64,000 bases of DNA from assembly GCA_007026445.1 (NCBI GenBank), contig VDMD01000009.1:434001-498000 (forward strand), read 5' to 3'. Made by a program: the position numbers and the translations under genes. Within the stretch, counting starts at the first letter, position 1. Each line of letters starts with the position of its first letter. Below the pieces are notes generated by a model that worked only from the letters and a program-made list of their open reading frames with translations, was not told the DNA's origin and ran no database searches. The stretch is from Schizophyllum amplum (Eukaryota > Basidiomycota > Agaricomycetes > Agaricales > Schizophyllaceae). Shown one piece after another: positions 12,536-23,674 of this stretch.

Positions 12536-14086
12536 ATGCTACAATCTCTGCCCTTCGACATCGTCCTTGCGATCCTGCAGTTCACTCCTGCTCTCGATAT
12601 ACTCACTGTACGCAAGGTGAGCGGAGATTTGGCATGGTGACAGATGCGATAGCTGGCTCACTTTGGATCACGATAGACGTGCAGAGTTCTAAGAGACGCC
12701 TCGAGAGACAGATCGCTCTGGCTCGTCGTTCTATCTTGCGTATGCGCAGAACACGGCATGCTCGTCAACGCTGAGAGCGACCTGCTTGTCGGCGCTCCTC
12801 TAACCCGGCTTGAGCACATCGCGACGTCTCCAGCTCGCTTTCTCGCACTCGGCTCCAATCGATCAGCCTTAGAACATGAAGAACGCATCCCTCTGGAATC
12901 CCCGCGAGAGCGATCTCATCTCCGTCTTCCGGTAGGGGACCATCTGAGGAGCGTACTGCTCGTCCGCGGCGGGCAATTTCTTTTCACTGTCCACGACGGT
13001 CGGATCTGCCTCTGGGACCTTTGGACGAGCACGGGCACGGCGGCCGTGGTCGCGTCACAGCCGGTGGACATCTCTGATGCTTTCGTCGTACGCTGCGAAG
13101 ATCACTGGTTCGGCGACGATGGGCGACTGTACGTCGCTCTGGCCGCACAAGGCCCCACACCGTGAGCTTCAGATCTGTGCTTATATCCTAACTGCGTATT
13201 GAACCCCATTCTAGGCCGCGCGGGGATACAACGTTTGGAGTGTATGCGATCAATTTGCTGGGTGGCACATCGTCATTTGAGAAAATCAATGAGCTTCGCC
13301 TCCTGGATGGACATATGTGGTATCACACCCGCTGGGGGCCCTGCATTGCATTCTCTCAAACGCATCGGCCACTTGCCGGGGTGTGGAATTATCGAACGGG
13401 AGAAAGTGCTCTGTGGCGCCCTGAGCTGATCATCCAAGGCGTACGTGAATTTACCAACCTTCACGGGTGCGAGATAATTGACCAACGCATAGATGATGCT
13501 CAAGGATGATATTCTGACGTGTGTCCACAGCAACGCGCTCACAGTCTACAAGGTGCCAGCACTGGAGAGTCCGATAACTGTCAGAGATATCGCACCATGC
13601 GAGGCGCGCGTGATTCGTGGCCCCTCCTCCTCCTCGATCTCATATCACATCCCGCATTACATCGCCGAAAATGCTCACCACTCCGTCTATTTGGGTGAGC
13701 TAGAACTCATGACCACGTTCATGAGCTCGGACCCGCCAGACCAATCCTATGCTGCCAGTCTGCCGCTCCCGAATGAATATAACGCGTACGCCGAAGGTAC
13801 CCGCCTAGGCAACTCGCTCGTCACACTGTTCCATACACCGTCGCGGAATAATGCGCGCTGTGTAGTTGCCGCCGTCGTTCCGCCTCCGAAGACAGATGGA
13901 TCTGTTGAGAGCACAGAGGGACGCGTCTGCCGCACGCTCAGCCTTCTTCGCGAAGTCTCTGTGGATATGGGTGTGCAGATGCACCTGGACCCCACGTCGG
14001 GAACGTTCGTATACTCAACTTATCAGGAGCCTAATGTAGTGCACATCGTTCGTTACTTGAAGGCGCCTGACGGCGTAGTGCATTGA
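12536..14086 (+). CDS. F-box protein with WD-like segment, family 1 copy 1
   Basis: Four exons (introns 12617-12676, 13162-13214, 13441-13492) encode 461 residues. The N-terminus MLQSLPFDIVLAILQFTPAL followed by ILTVRKTCRVLRDASRDRSLW is an F-box split by intron 1. Around residues 150-170 there is a WD-like strand, RGGQFLFTVHDGRICLWDLW. The C-terminal signature LDPTSGTFVYS is shared with the other two copies. Intron positions and phases are identical to the copy at 19744-21365, which guided the model, and a third, broken copy lies at 25340-27019. An SCF ubiquitin-ligase adaptor role is inferred from the F-box. No partner or substrate can be named. Confidence 0.75.
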
Positions 14087-14372
14087 CGAAAAGAGAAAAG
14101 GGCGCGCGGTTACCTTGTAGTACAATTTGTAGGGTTTCTGTTAGTTTATGATTCCAGAATTATTTGTAAAAGAACCATGACTTGTGCACTGTGTCTACTG
14201 AATTTACACGAGGTTGACCCAGGGTTGAACGTTAACGTTGACCTCCGAGCGCCTTGCGGATGCAGGACGTGGACGCATGCTTGTCAGTGTTTGGCCCTGT
14301 AGGCGGCCGTATCTTGATGGCAGCGTTCCGGCGTCCGCCTCTTGCTTTCCCCCATCATCTTCGAGCAACACA

Positions 14373-15415
14373 ATGGCTCCACCCTTCAAGAAGATACAGG
14401 ACTTATGGCTGCCCGATGGCCTCATAATTATCCGAGCTGGCGACCAAATCTGCCGCGTCCCCCGAGGCTCACTCGCATCGAACTCTTCGGTTCTCTCCGA
14501 ATCGATGCCCCAACCCAGCGTCGCGGAGAAAGTCGACGGTCTGCCTGTGGTCACCTTCCCAGACCCGCCGGAAGAAGTTCTACACTGGTTGAAGGCGATG
14601 TTAGTGCCTGGGTGCGTTCTGGGACCATGATGGATGAAGAGCTCTTCGTTAACGCGAAATCGTGCAGGTATTTTGAAGTTTTTCCCTCCAAGATAACATC
14701 TGTCAAGTTGCTTGCTGTGCTACGCCTTAGCCACAAGTACGACGTAAAGCACCTTCGCCAGCGCGCCCTGCATCACCTCAGCACAGCGTTGCCTACCGAT
14801 CTGGCCAGCGAACTGGCCCTACTGCACGGCATTGCCAAGTCCAGCGTCACCGGGCCATGCCACATAGATTTTTACTGCAGCGTCAATGCTCTCGCGCAGG
14901 AAGTCGGTGCGCTCTGGCTGCTTCCGTCCGTCTTGTACGGTCTTCACACCATGACCTGGCCCGACAAGGAGAAGCTGGACAACCTCGTCTCATCACAGCT
15001 GCTCACGGCCACGGACGTCCTGCGCTTATGGGCAGTGGCGCGCGCTGTCATTGCGGAATTCTCGATTTCTAAAATTAATCCTCACCACTCAGATGGATGT
15101 CCGACGAATGGTTGCGAGGACGGCCCCACTTGGGTCCTCCATAATATCTACAGTACACTTCTTGCCAAACCACTTGGACTCTTGAATCCACCTCATTCGG
15201 ATGGTCTAGTTAATGTGGCTCACTACGTACAGGACATGATGGATGGAGATACATGCATTGCATGTCGAGAGGCAGTCCTACAAAACCACTCGAAGGCGGA
15301 TCAGGACTTCTGGGACGCATTGCCTGGATCGAATGTCCTTGGAATCCCTGACTGGACCGAGCTTCTCGCAGCGAAGGAGCGCGATATAGGATTACTTTCT
15401 GACGACAACGTATAA
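14373..15415 (+). CDS. BTB/POZ domain protein
   Basis: Two exons (intron 14612-14667) give 328 residues. The N-terminal half reads as a BTB domain of the type common in agaricomycetes: LWLPDGLIIIRAGDQICRV, then SSVLSESM, then VTFPDPPEEVLHWLKAM. Exon 2 continues with LLAVLRLSHKYDVKHLRQRA, the usual end of this domain. The remainder is helical and ends in an acidic tail. BTB domains mediate dimerisation and Cullin-3 binding, but these fungal proteins mostly lack an assigned function. A Cys/His cluster in the C-terminal third (DTCIACREAVLQNH) could bind metal, but this is speculative. Confidence 0.75.
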
Positions 15416-15803
15416 GACCTCCGGTTTCTGTACCCGGATACATGATTGAATTATTTGATTCTACCTTCGTGTCTATGTCACGTTGAGATGCATCAACACG
15501 TGTAAAAGTGACCTTTGCTGGACGTTCCGTACGATACAACCCAGCTGTAAGTATGGAAAGTAGATCAAGTATTGAACGTGATCAATCGGTATTTGGTTTG
15601 TTTGCCTTTGTTTGTCACTGTGGGTCCGGCGCGAATAATGATTTCGGGACATGTCGATGAAAGGCTAAACTCATTTGCATCAGTGGGGTGCTGGACTATG
15701 TGAACACTCGCTAGTTTCCGGATTATCAAGATCAAGCACTGAACTAGCAGTATTGTATACACCAGAAGTGCGTCTACCGGTTTCTTGAATTGATAACCTA
15801 CAG
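15416..15803. other. convergent intergenic region
   Basis: 388 bp between the ends of the BTB gene (+) and the MYND gene (-). It is AT-richer than its surroundings, as expected for two 3' UTRs. No gene is seen. Confidence 0.5.
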
Positions 15804-16683
15804 TCAGAAGCCATGATCCATTGTGTAGGTGTTCTCAGGCATGACTCCACCCGGTCCTCCCACCATTCCGTGTGTGCACGGCCCGCACTGCAGTCCATCC
15901 CCGCCAAAGGAGACAGCCTCGGCGTTCTGCTTGACCTGTTTGCCGCATGACGTGCAGCACTTGGGCTCGAACGACGGCGGATTGGCGCGCAGGATGTCCT
16001 CCTGGAAATTGTAGTTGTTGGCCATGTACCAGGCTATGTGTTCCGCCTTACAGGATGTCAGATTGAACGCTCGTCGACGCGTGGAATGACACCGTCTCAC
16101 ATCGTGTTGGCTTGAACACTTGGCGCATGCTAAGGGATCTTTACCGGGGTGTCCTTCATTGAAATGATAACAGCAGCGCGTGTAACGGTCGTGATTGCGC
16201 GAACAGCTGTTATTGCCGAACGTGAAGGGTGTCTGCAGAGTCAGACGTCAGTCATGGATATGGAAGAGAAAAGCCTCTTGATCACGCACATAGTTCCCGT
16301 AGTCGTCGCAGATGGTCCTATTACAGCACTGAGTCTTACGGAAGGGCCCGCTCTCTTTTCCGCAAAGGCCGCAGTAGGCGTCGGCGGGAGGCACAGGCTC
16401 GCCACAGTTCTCTCGCTGGAAGATCTTGCACAAGCGCTTGTGCTTGGCCCAAGCCTATGCCAGTTTGAGAACAAAGCTCGACGCGTCCTGGAAGAGCGGC
16501 CGCCATACCATGGTCTGATGTTCTGTTGGTTCGCGGTCAACATCTGCACCATACGCGCGCGTTGTGCGTGCGCGACACACCTTTCGAGCAGTAGAATGCT
16601 TTGCCGCAGCCTGAGCAGCGACTGGGCGCTGGGTACGCGCAAATAGCGCAGCACCTGTATTCTGGGGTGTCGCTAGAGCTCAT
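15804..16683 (-). CDS. MYND zinc-finger protein, 218 aa, with a 14-nt micro-exon
   Basis: Five exons read from 16683 downward, with introns 16523-16580, 16455-16508, 16233-16289 and 16047-16100. The N-terminal MYND finger is CCAICAYPAPSRCSGCGKAFYCSK, broken by introns around a 14-base exon (16509-16522) and completed by HKRLCKIF. Together they give the C-x2-C, C-x2-C, YC and H-x3-C ligand pattern. Two further Cys-rich modules follow: AYCGLCGKESGPF with CCNRTICDDYG, and FEPKCCTSCGKQV. Between them lies NSCSRNHDRYTRCCYHFNEGHPG. Homologous proteins with this layout are widespread in basidiomycetes and uncharacterised. Zinc binding is well supported by the ligand pattern. A role in protein interaction or chromatin is inference from the MYND family. 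Confidence 0.82.
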
Positions 16684-17437
16684 GAGGGATGTGGAAGAGA
16701 GGCGAACAGGACACGAAGAACGCGAAGAGCACGGTGCGATGGACCGGGCCGAACCGAACTGAACTTACTAAGTATCAAGCTTCATTCGCTCTCAGCACTA
16801 CTCAGCACTGGTCTCTCGCACTATGTAGTCATTGAATACATACTCTGACTTGTGTATCTTCGAATCGTAAACACTGGGAAGAAATAAGTTCTCAGAAAGA
16901 CAAGACCTTCCTGATACGAAAACAATGGAATGTCCCGGCGAATGCCGACACTACCCTTGTTTCCGCGCATCATGCAGACACTACTGATCCACCCATATCC
17001 CTTGCTCGCATTAAATGTCCACTCCAATGATAGGTCCTCGCATCGGAGTACCATCGTCTCCCTTCATACTTCTTATAAAAGCCCAGCGTAAATCAGCCTG
17101 ACGGCAACACTGTCCAATGGCGTTCTTCCCGTTGTTCCATCTCGCAAGTACTCCGGCCTCCATTTCATCGTATTTCAGCTCCAACTCTTTGGCAAAGTCC
17201 GAGCGAGGTCCGAGCCTCTGACGGAGCAGGACGGCCCCTTGGACGCCCCTCGGCTGGGCCTTTGGCACGCACATGAGAGTGACGGCCGCGCAAGCGGCCG
17301 CGAAATTCGCGACCAAACGCTTCAAGAACATGCGCAGGGGCGCCGGTCAGCCGCTGGTACATATAGCTGAGCTGTAGCTGAGGCAGCGAGCTCCGCCTCT
17401 CTGCGTAAACGCTCTTCTTGCCCCACGTTCGTTCATA
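16684..17437. other. divergent promoter region between MYND and peroxidase genes
   Basis: 754 bp between divergent starts. The open frames on the minus strand (up to 145 codons) are low-quality and have no recognisable content. An ACATATAG element near 17359 is a weak TATA candidate for the peroxidase. No gene is called. Confidence 0.4.
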
Positions 17438-19445
17438 ATGGCTTCGCGGTTGTTCGCCTCCCTCGCTATTGCACGCAGCGCTCTCGCGTACACCTGGCCT
17501 TCGCCTCATCTTGACCGGCTGGAGGCAATGCGATGGGACCAGCTCGGCTACAACTCCTTCGATACCGCGCTGTTTGTGACGCCGTGCGATCGATACATCC
17601 ACCCCGATGAGAAAGGGTACACTGGCGTGCGCTCCAATGCAGGCGACTGGGTACGGACGGTGAGTTGCGCTCGAGACTTTATTATTTCTTTATATCAGCT
17701 AAAACTTCATCCGACAGGCGTACCATGACATGGCACCGCATAATAAGGAGGACGGGTCAGGTGGTATGGACGGGTCCATCCGTTTCTGGGAGGAACAAGC
17801 TCGTCCAGAGGTAGAGAACTCATCTTCGCCAAGTATATTTATTGATGCTTTCCTGCAGAACCCCGGGACGCACTTCAACAACAGCGTTGGTTTCGTCGCT
17901 GGAGCCATAGATCGCCATTTTTCCTGTGCGTATATCGCCGCGTTTATATCAGGACAAGACTCACAGGATTGCAGTGGCGGACGGTCTGGCTCTGCTGCTG
18001 ATCATGGCAGTCGAAAACTGGTATGTCTCGCAGCCATGCTTGTTCCCTGCTTCTCTAACCAAGCTGATAGCGGTGGACCAGAGATCGACTTTCGGGGTGG
18101 CCGCATCGATGCGACAGAACCTAACAATGCAGGCGTTCCAGAGCCAGACCAGGATCTCGACAGCCATGAGGCCGCCTTTGCTCGCCAGGGCTTCACACCT
18201 GAAGAGATGATCGGTCTCGTCGCATGCGGGCACACCATGGGCAGCGTGCAGCATGCCGACTTCCCCGACCAGGTGGCCGAGTCGCCAAACGGCACAGACT
18301 ACGATGCTGGCGTTAGCTTTGACAGCAGTCTCGTCGCGTTCGACAACACTGTGTGAGCGTCCTCTTTATGGACTAAGCAAGTCGACGTTGCTTATAGTCA
18401 TTCTCGCAGGGCTACCGAGTACATCGACGGCACGACCCAGAATCCGCTAGTCGTCGGCTTGAACGACACGAAGAACTCAGATGCACGCATCTTCAGCTTG
18501 GATGGCAACCAGACCATGTCTTCGTATGTTTCTTGGGGGATCTCGAGGTAGTACGGGTTTCTAATCTTGCCCAGCTTCGCCAAAGATCCTGCGCTCTTCG
18601 CGTCGACCTGCGCGACGCTCCTAGCACGCATGATCGACACCGTTCCGGCTGGCGTGACCCTCACGGAGGTTATCCGCCCCTTACCCGTCAAGCCTTCTGA
18701 GCTCAAGCTCACCTACCTCACAAATGGCACCATCTCGCTTTCTGGCGAAGTTAGGGTACGACCTGAACTTATTCACAGAAGGTCACACGAGCTTACTTTC
18801 TTTGCAGCTGTTCGACGTCACCGAGAACGAGGCACGCACCGTTCAAATCGCCTGGACGGACTCGTCATGCACCGGCGACGACTGTGCGGTGCACCGAGCA
18901 ACGATGCCGCATACCACGTCCATGTCCAGCTCTGCGCAGGCCGGGCGCTATACGAACCTGTGGTATGGCAACACGGCTGGACTTGCGGAGCTCGACGCCG
19001 CGAAGGGCTTTGGTGCTTTCTGGTTCGAGATCGACGAGGGCAACGGCGCCGGTCCTACGAAGAAGGACCAGGACGGCGCGGGCTTTGCACTCCCGACCGA
19101 CAAGTTCATGCTTGCCGAGGGCACCTGCGGTCCTACTGTCGCAGTTGCAGTGAGCAGGAACATTTTCTTTACTAGATCATCGACTGACGCGTTTGGTAGG
19201 TGCACGGGAGCTTGAATGCGACGCGCGTATTCATCGCCGGTGATGCCTTTACCGCAGACAACCAGGCGCAAGCGTCCTCCCCGAACGAGTTCGATCTTTC
19301 ACCTTCCAGCGATGCTGACGAGCACGGCTTTGTGCTCTGGACTGTCGAACTTGGCGGCCTTCCTGGCTACAGCTACGGCATCTTGGCAGAGATCGACGGA
19401 TCGACGATTGAGCTGCCACAGAACGAGCGCAGCGATTTCTGTTGA
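17438..19445 (+). CDS. secreted heme peroxidase (plant/fungal/bacterial superfamily)
   Basis: Nine exons (introns 17660-17717, 17811-17858, 17926-17974, 18021-18070, 18353-18409, 18524-18574, 18756-18807, 19150-19199) encode 530 residues. A signal peptide (about residues 1-17, ending ARSALA) is followed by the peroxidase domain. The distal pocket is VRTAYHDM, with the catalytic Arg and His separated as in this superfamily and an Asp after the His. ENCGGPEIDFRGGRIDA comes next, then the proximal heme ligand in GLVACGHTMGS. The roughly 200 residues after the peroxidase domain form an extra C-terminal module containing LFDVTENEARTVQIAW and several N-glycosylation sequons. I see none of the residues that would define a manganese or lignin peroxidase with confidence, so the substrate is open. 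It likely oxidises small substrates with H2O2 outside the cell. Confidence 0.85.
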
Positions 19446-19743
19446 CCGACAGTCATTGCCAGGACCTGCGAGATTTTGGGTGCGGAGTTTCGGAAAACCA
19501 ACGGGGAGGCCTGCAGCGCCTGCGCAAAGCTGACGCAAAGCCAAGGACGTACGATCAAGTAATAGTTATACTTAAGTTATCATAGGGATTGAGAAGCACG
19601 AAATGGTTTGCCTGTCTGCGTCCATGTGCAGATTATTGGGCAGAGAGAGAGAGTACCTCAATGTGAACTCACCATGTGAGATCACATGGCAGCGGCGTAT
19701 GCCAGTAACGCCAATCCACGTCACACACCTTCAACTTGTAACG

Positions 19744-21365
19744 ATGATACAGAATCTGCCCATTGAGCTCATCCTTGCTGTCTTGCAAGTCACTCCTGCC
19801 ATTGATATCATCTCTATACGGAAGGTAGATCCTCTCAGTACTTTGTAGCAATCAGCGCTGACCCTTCGGACGCCAGACATGCAGACTCATACGAGACGCA
19901 TCTTACCAGAAGTCGCTTTGGATCTCTGTCCTCCTCTCCGTGTGTATCGAACATGATATGCTAGTAGGCGGCAACGGCTTCATGGGCATCCCTCTCGCTC
20001 GGCTAGAGCACGCTGCGACAGCACCTGCTCGATTCCTCGCACTCGTACCGGAGCAGCCCTTCATCGGCGATGTCGATGAAGAGGGCACAGAGCCATATTT
20101 CTTGCCTATCAGGTCTACCCTGTTCCTCTCAGATCCAGCGGATCTGGATATGATGGACCCACAGAGCGCATTGCTTGTCCGTGGCGGGCGATTTCTCGTT
20201 GTGGCGTGTCGCGGTCATCTACGACTCTGGGACCTTTGGCGAGACCACGCGGATTCGGACCCAGTCACGTCGCAAGTTGTGATACCTCTCCCAGACGACA
20301 GTGATCTCCAGTGTGAGGATTACTGGTTTGGGAATGGCGGGCAGCTCTTCGTTGCACTCAGCGTACACGATAACGCAAGGTAAGTACGGCACTATCGTAG
20401 TCAGGGGAAGCACTCTGAAATGTATCATATAGACCATTCGTATATGCGGCGCTCCTTGTATATGGGATCAACACACATGCCGTAACACCCGTGTTCAAAA
20501 AAGTGAATGAGCTTCGCCTCGCTGGTCGCAGCCGTCTGCGGTACCGCCACCGACGTGGAACCCGCATCGCATATACCCGAGCAGGCGCACAGGAACTAGC
20601 TGGAGTATGGGACTATGAATCAGGAAACGGTCTAATGTGGCGCGCTGAGGGTCCCGGCGCCAGTCACGTAGGTCCTGGGCTACTCGTGTCTCGTCGCCGC
20701 TGATAGCCAGAATACAGATCACACTGACGTCGAGTGCTGTGATATGCAATTCCAGAGCCGCGATTGACATTTACAAGCTACCGCCTGGGGCAAGCCCGAT
20801 GCGCATCGACGAGAACGTCGTTCCGTGGCGACGTTTGCCTCGCTGCTCTGCGCAGTACGCGTGGTACCACACCCCTCGGCGCGACCTGCGTAGCGATGAG
20901 CCAGCACTCTCATTTTGGAGGGACAAGCAGCTCATGCATACGTTCGCCAGCACGCCGAAGACCGAGATCAGCGTCGTCCGGCTACCATTGCCCAGAGCCT
21001 ACAATATGAACTCGAGGGGCACCCATATCGGCACGTCGCTCGTTTCTACACACTGGCATATACCAGACCTCGGTGAAACAGCGCTGCGCACTGTACTGGC
21101 CGCCTTCGTCCCGCAACCACAGACAACGGCGGAGGAACAGGACGCCGAATCCAACTGGTCCTGTTCCGCCGCCGGATCCAACTGTGCCCATCTGCCGTCC
21201 GAGATTGGTAGAACGGTCGGCTTGCTCAACAACGTCGACGTGGATACAACCCGGATGCAACTGGATCCCACTTCGGGGACATTGGTCTATAGGTCTCGCT
21301 CCGATTTCAGCAAAATATATGTTACACGCTACCTGAACGAGCCCGCCACACTGCATAGAAGCTGA
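19744..21365 (+). CDS. F-box protein with WD-like segment, family 1 copy 2
   Basis: Four exons (introns 19825-19876, 20380-20432, 20668-20717) encode 488 residues. It begins MIQNLPIELILAVLQVTPAI, matching copy 1 at 12536, and shares RLEHAATAPARFLAL, the WD-like VRGGRFLVVACRGHLRLWDLW, ELRLAGRSRLRYRHR and the C-terminal QLDPTSGTLVYRS. Intron phases equal those of copy 1. The third acceptor (after 20717) was chosen because only it aligns the next 22 residues with copy 1. Compared with copy 1 it has an insertion near residues 425-445 with extra Cys residues. Function is inferred only as a ubiquitin-ligase adaptor. Confidence 0.75.
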
Positions 21366-23043
21366 TAACCCGTAAGAAGGCACCAATGGTCGCCAAGTTT
21401 CCCGTTTTCGGAGGAGTGTTGCTTACATCATTTCAAGGATGGCACTTTCGAATGCGGAGCGTGCGGTGCATACTGAGTATCCTTTGCCGCCTGTACGACG
21501 AAGCAAGGATCATGCCAATAAGTACAGCCTGTACATATCCGTGATGCAGTGACTCCGGCCCTTAGTCGTCCTCGAAATCGCAGGCACTTCCACGTTTGGC
21601 GAGGTCGCTAGATTTGCAGGACCGTTGACCTGCTTGCGTCGCTTGGAAGGCGACGGGGTGCACGCCAAATGTGAGGGCGACGAGAGCGAGCGGTATGTGA
21701 CTCGAGCGTCGGACTCGGGAAAGCCTGAGCAGATGCGGCGCCATGTTGGGCGGACCTGGCCCCCAGAGCACTTTCCCACGAAGAACGAGGATCGACGTCG
21801 CAGGTAGGTGCACGGCCGTCGCATACGGGGAGATATTTCACCTTCCATGTCCCGACACTCGCCTCGTCCAGTTTGAAATTTCGACGCCTCCCCTCCCGGT
21901 CCATCCACCCGACGCTTCGTGTTTTCCTGGTCCCAACGTTTGACGCTTGAGCCCTAAATGTCGGATGCCTGAAAGGAGTAAGATCCAGCGCTCAACATGG
22001 TGGGTTGTATCAATCCCCACATTCACCGTTCACCCTGCGTACCGTGACAGGCCGGGGTCCATCCTCGCTGGTGGGAGTCTGAGCTGCTGGTGGGAGAGCT
22101 TGAGTCGCTGCGCACGTTAGCTCGATTGTTCGATGACCTTGGACATACGTCCAGTAAACTCAAGTCGAATAGACTCTGTCGCCGCGACATGCCACGTGCT
22201 TGCAGGCCAACTTGGACCTCAAGAAAGACGGCCTTAATGCCCAGACGCTACTTCAGCGTCGAGGAGGAGGTGGATCGACGGGAGCGCGCACGACAAGACG
22301 ATCCACTTCCAGCGAGTATGTGGTGGTCCGGGTTCGGGCGATTAAGATGGACCAACTTGCAATGTAAGTATTGGGGGCCAGTTTCCAGCGTATTGGAGGC
22401 CAGTTCCCAGCGTGTTGCAGGCCGGTTTCCAGCGTATTGAAGGACCGACTCCGCAGTATGGAGGGCCTCGAACGTTTGGTTTGCAGCCTATTAATGTAAG
22501 GAAGGAAGCCATGAACGACGAAGGTGGACCTTCTTGTTGGAGTACATGTGACGCGCATGCTGGACGAGACGTTGTGGCTGGCTGGACACCGACCAAAGGG
22601 TGAGTAATTATTATAATATCATCAGTAGGAATGCTGTTTCCTTGGGTCGCACATGGAAGACGAGCAACGACAGGGAAAGCGGATGGACTTTGAAAGCGAG
22701 GGCCCGGGGGCCGTGGTAAGTCACGGATTTCCATCAATCGCGAGCTGCGCTCCGTCAGAGCAAGTGCGGCGGAGGGGGTGGTTATAGCAGAGGGCAACAT
22801 TGCCGAGGGAAGTTTCCCGGAGACCTTGGCTTGGTGACGGTGGCTCGACAGAATCAAGGGTTCAACAACTGCATGACAAGCTGCTTGACACGACTAACTA
22901 CAAACTTTGGAATAGTCAGCTCACGCGATCGTTAGGGAAGGTAGCAACGCACCAGTCATACACGGCCATCTGGTAAGACTTGAAGGTAGGTTCACGATTT
23001 GTGCATATGAGAAGCGTCTGGACGCAATGATAATGATTCTGCT
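21366..23043. other. 1.7-kb gene-poor stretch with a small minisatellite
   Basis: No frame here has a recognisable domain or exon structure. The only ordered feature is the 22-bp tandem repeat at 22376-22441. Overlapping frames on the minus strand between 21510 and 22860 look like noise. Confidence 0.45.
22376..22441. repeat. 22-bp tandem repeat, three units
   Basis: Three head-to-tail units start at 22376, 22398 and 22420, each GGCC-(A/G)-GTT(T/C)CCAGCGT-(A/G)-TTG-x-A. They differ at four or five positions. A fourth, degenerate unit may follow at 22442. The repeat is too short and too few in copies to be a mobile element. Confidence 0.7.
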
Positions 23044-23531
23044 CTATTGACTACCCGACGCGTCTGGGGATATCAAGCCAGCACTGGCACTCTTGGACGG
23101 CGCCTTGAGTGCGTCGGCAGCCTCTGCCTTGGCGTTGATGATCATTTGGTTGCGGACAGCCTCTTGGCGCGCGATCTTGACGTTGAGAAGTTGGTTAGCA
23201 TTGCGACTGAGGTGGAGGAAGTAGGGGCGCACCTCCTTGGTGCGGTGAAGGCACTCGAAGTAGTCGTCTGAGGCATTTCTGCACTCCTGGGGTCTGTCTG
23301 TTTGCGTGTAGCACTATTTGTCTGTCAGAGACGAGCCACAGGGCGTCACTGACGACGGACCTTGAGGAAGTCTTGCCAGTACGGGTAACACCGGCCACGG
23401 CCTGCGCATACTGGTCAGCTCCGGCACCTCCCCCTGGCGCAAGCAAGCGCACCTCCGCCTTCAGCCGCGTAACCAGACTGCGACCGTCAGTGTCCGCGAA
23501 CTGCCAGAACAACGAAAGCACACACCGCCAT
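23044..23531 (-). CDS. NDUFS5: NADH dehydrogenase (complex I) subunit NDUFS5-like, twin CX9C protein
   Basis: Three well-supported exons on the minus strand are joined through introns 23314-23360 and 23176-23232: one ending at 23361, then 23233-23313, then 23044-23175. They read RGRCYPYWQDFLKC, YTQTDRPQECRNASDDYFEC and LHRTKEIARQEAVRNQM. The four cysteines form two exact C-x9-C pairs (CYPYWQDFLKC and CRNASDDYFEC), the hallmark of the intermembrane-space complex I subunit NDUFS5 (NIPM in Yarrowia). The tail is Ala/Lys/Ser-rich. The first coding exon is uncertain. The only nearby ATG is at 23531-23529 and must be joined to the CYPYW exon across about 110 bp, and no fully canonical splice pair was found. 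The protein would be about 85-90 residues. It lies head-to-head with the GET5-like gene. Confidence 0.75.
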
Positions 23532-23595
23532 GTCTCGAGGTGATGGATATTCGGAAAGACGAAAACGAGCACGCGGGTCACACACGCCGTCACAG

Positions 23596-23633
23596 GTGAC
23601 GCGCCCTTGTCACGTCCAATCTAGTGACGCGCC
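23596..23633. promoter_or_regulatory. bidirectional promoter elements: repeated GTGACGCGCC flanking CCAAT
   Basis: The 143 bp between the divergent starts (23531 and 23675) contains the 10-mer GTGACGCGCC twice, at 23596-23605 and 23624-23633, with TCACGT and CCAAT (23616-23620) between them. TGACG is the half-site used by bZIP (ATF/CREB) factors and CCAAT that of the Hap complex, which controls respiratory genes. That would suit the complex I gene on the left. Binding is inferred, not shown. Confidence 0.4.
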
Positions 23634-23674
23634 ATTGTTCTCGTGCTCTCAACAGCTTTTCTCTTCTGACCATC

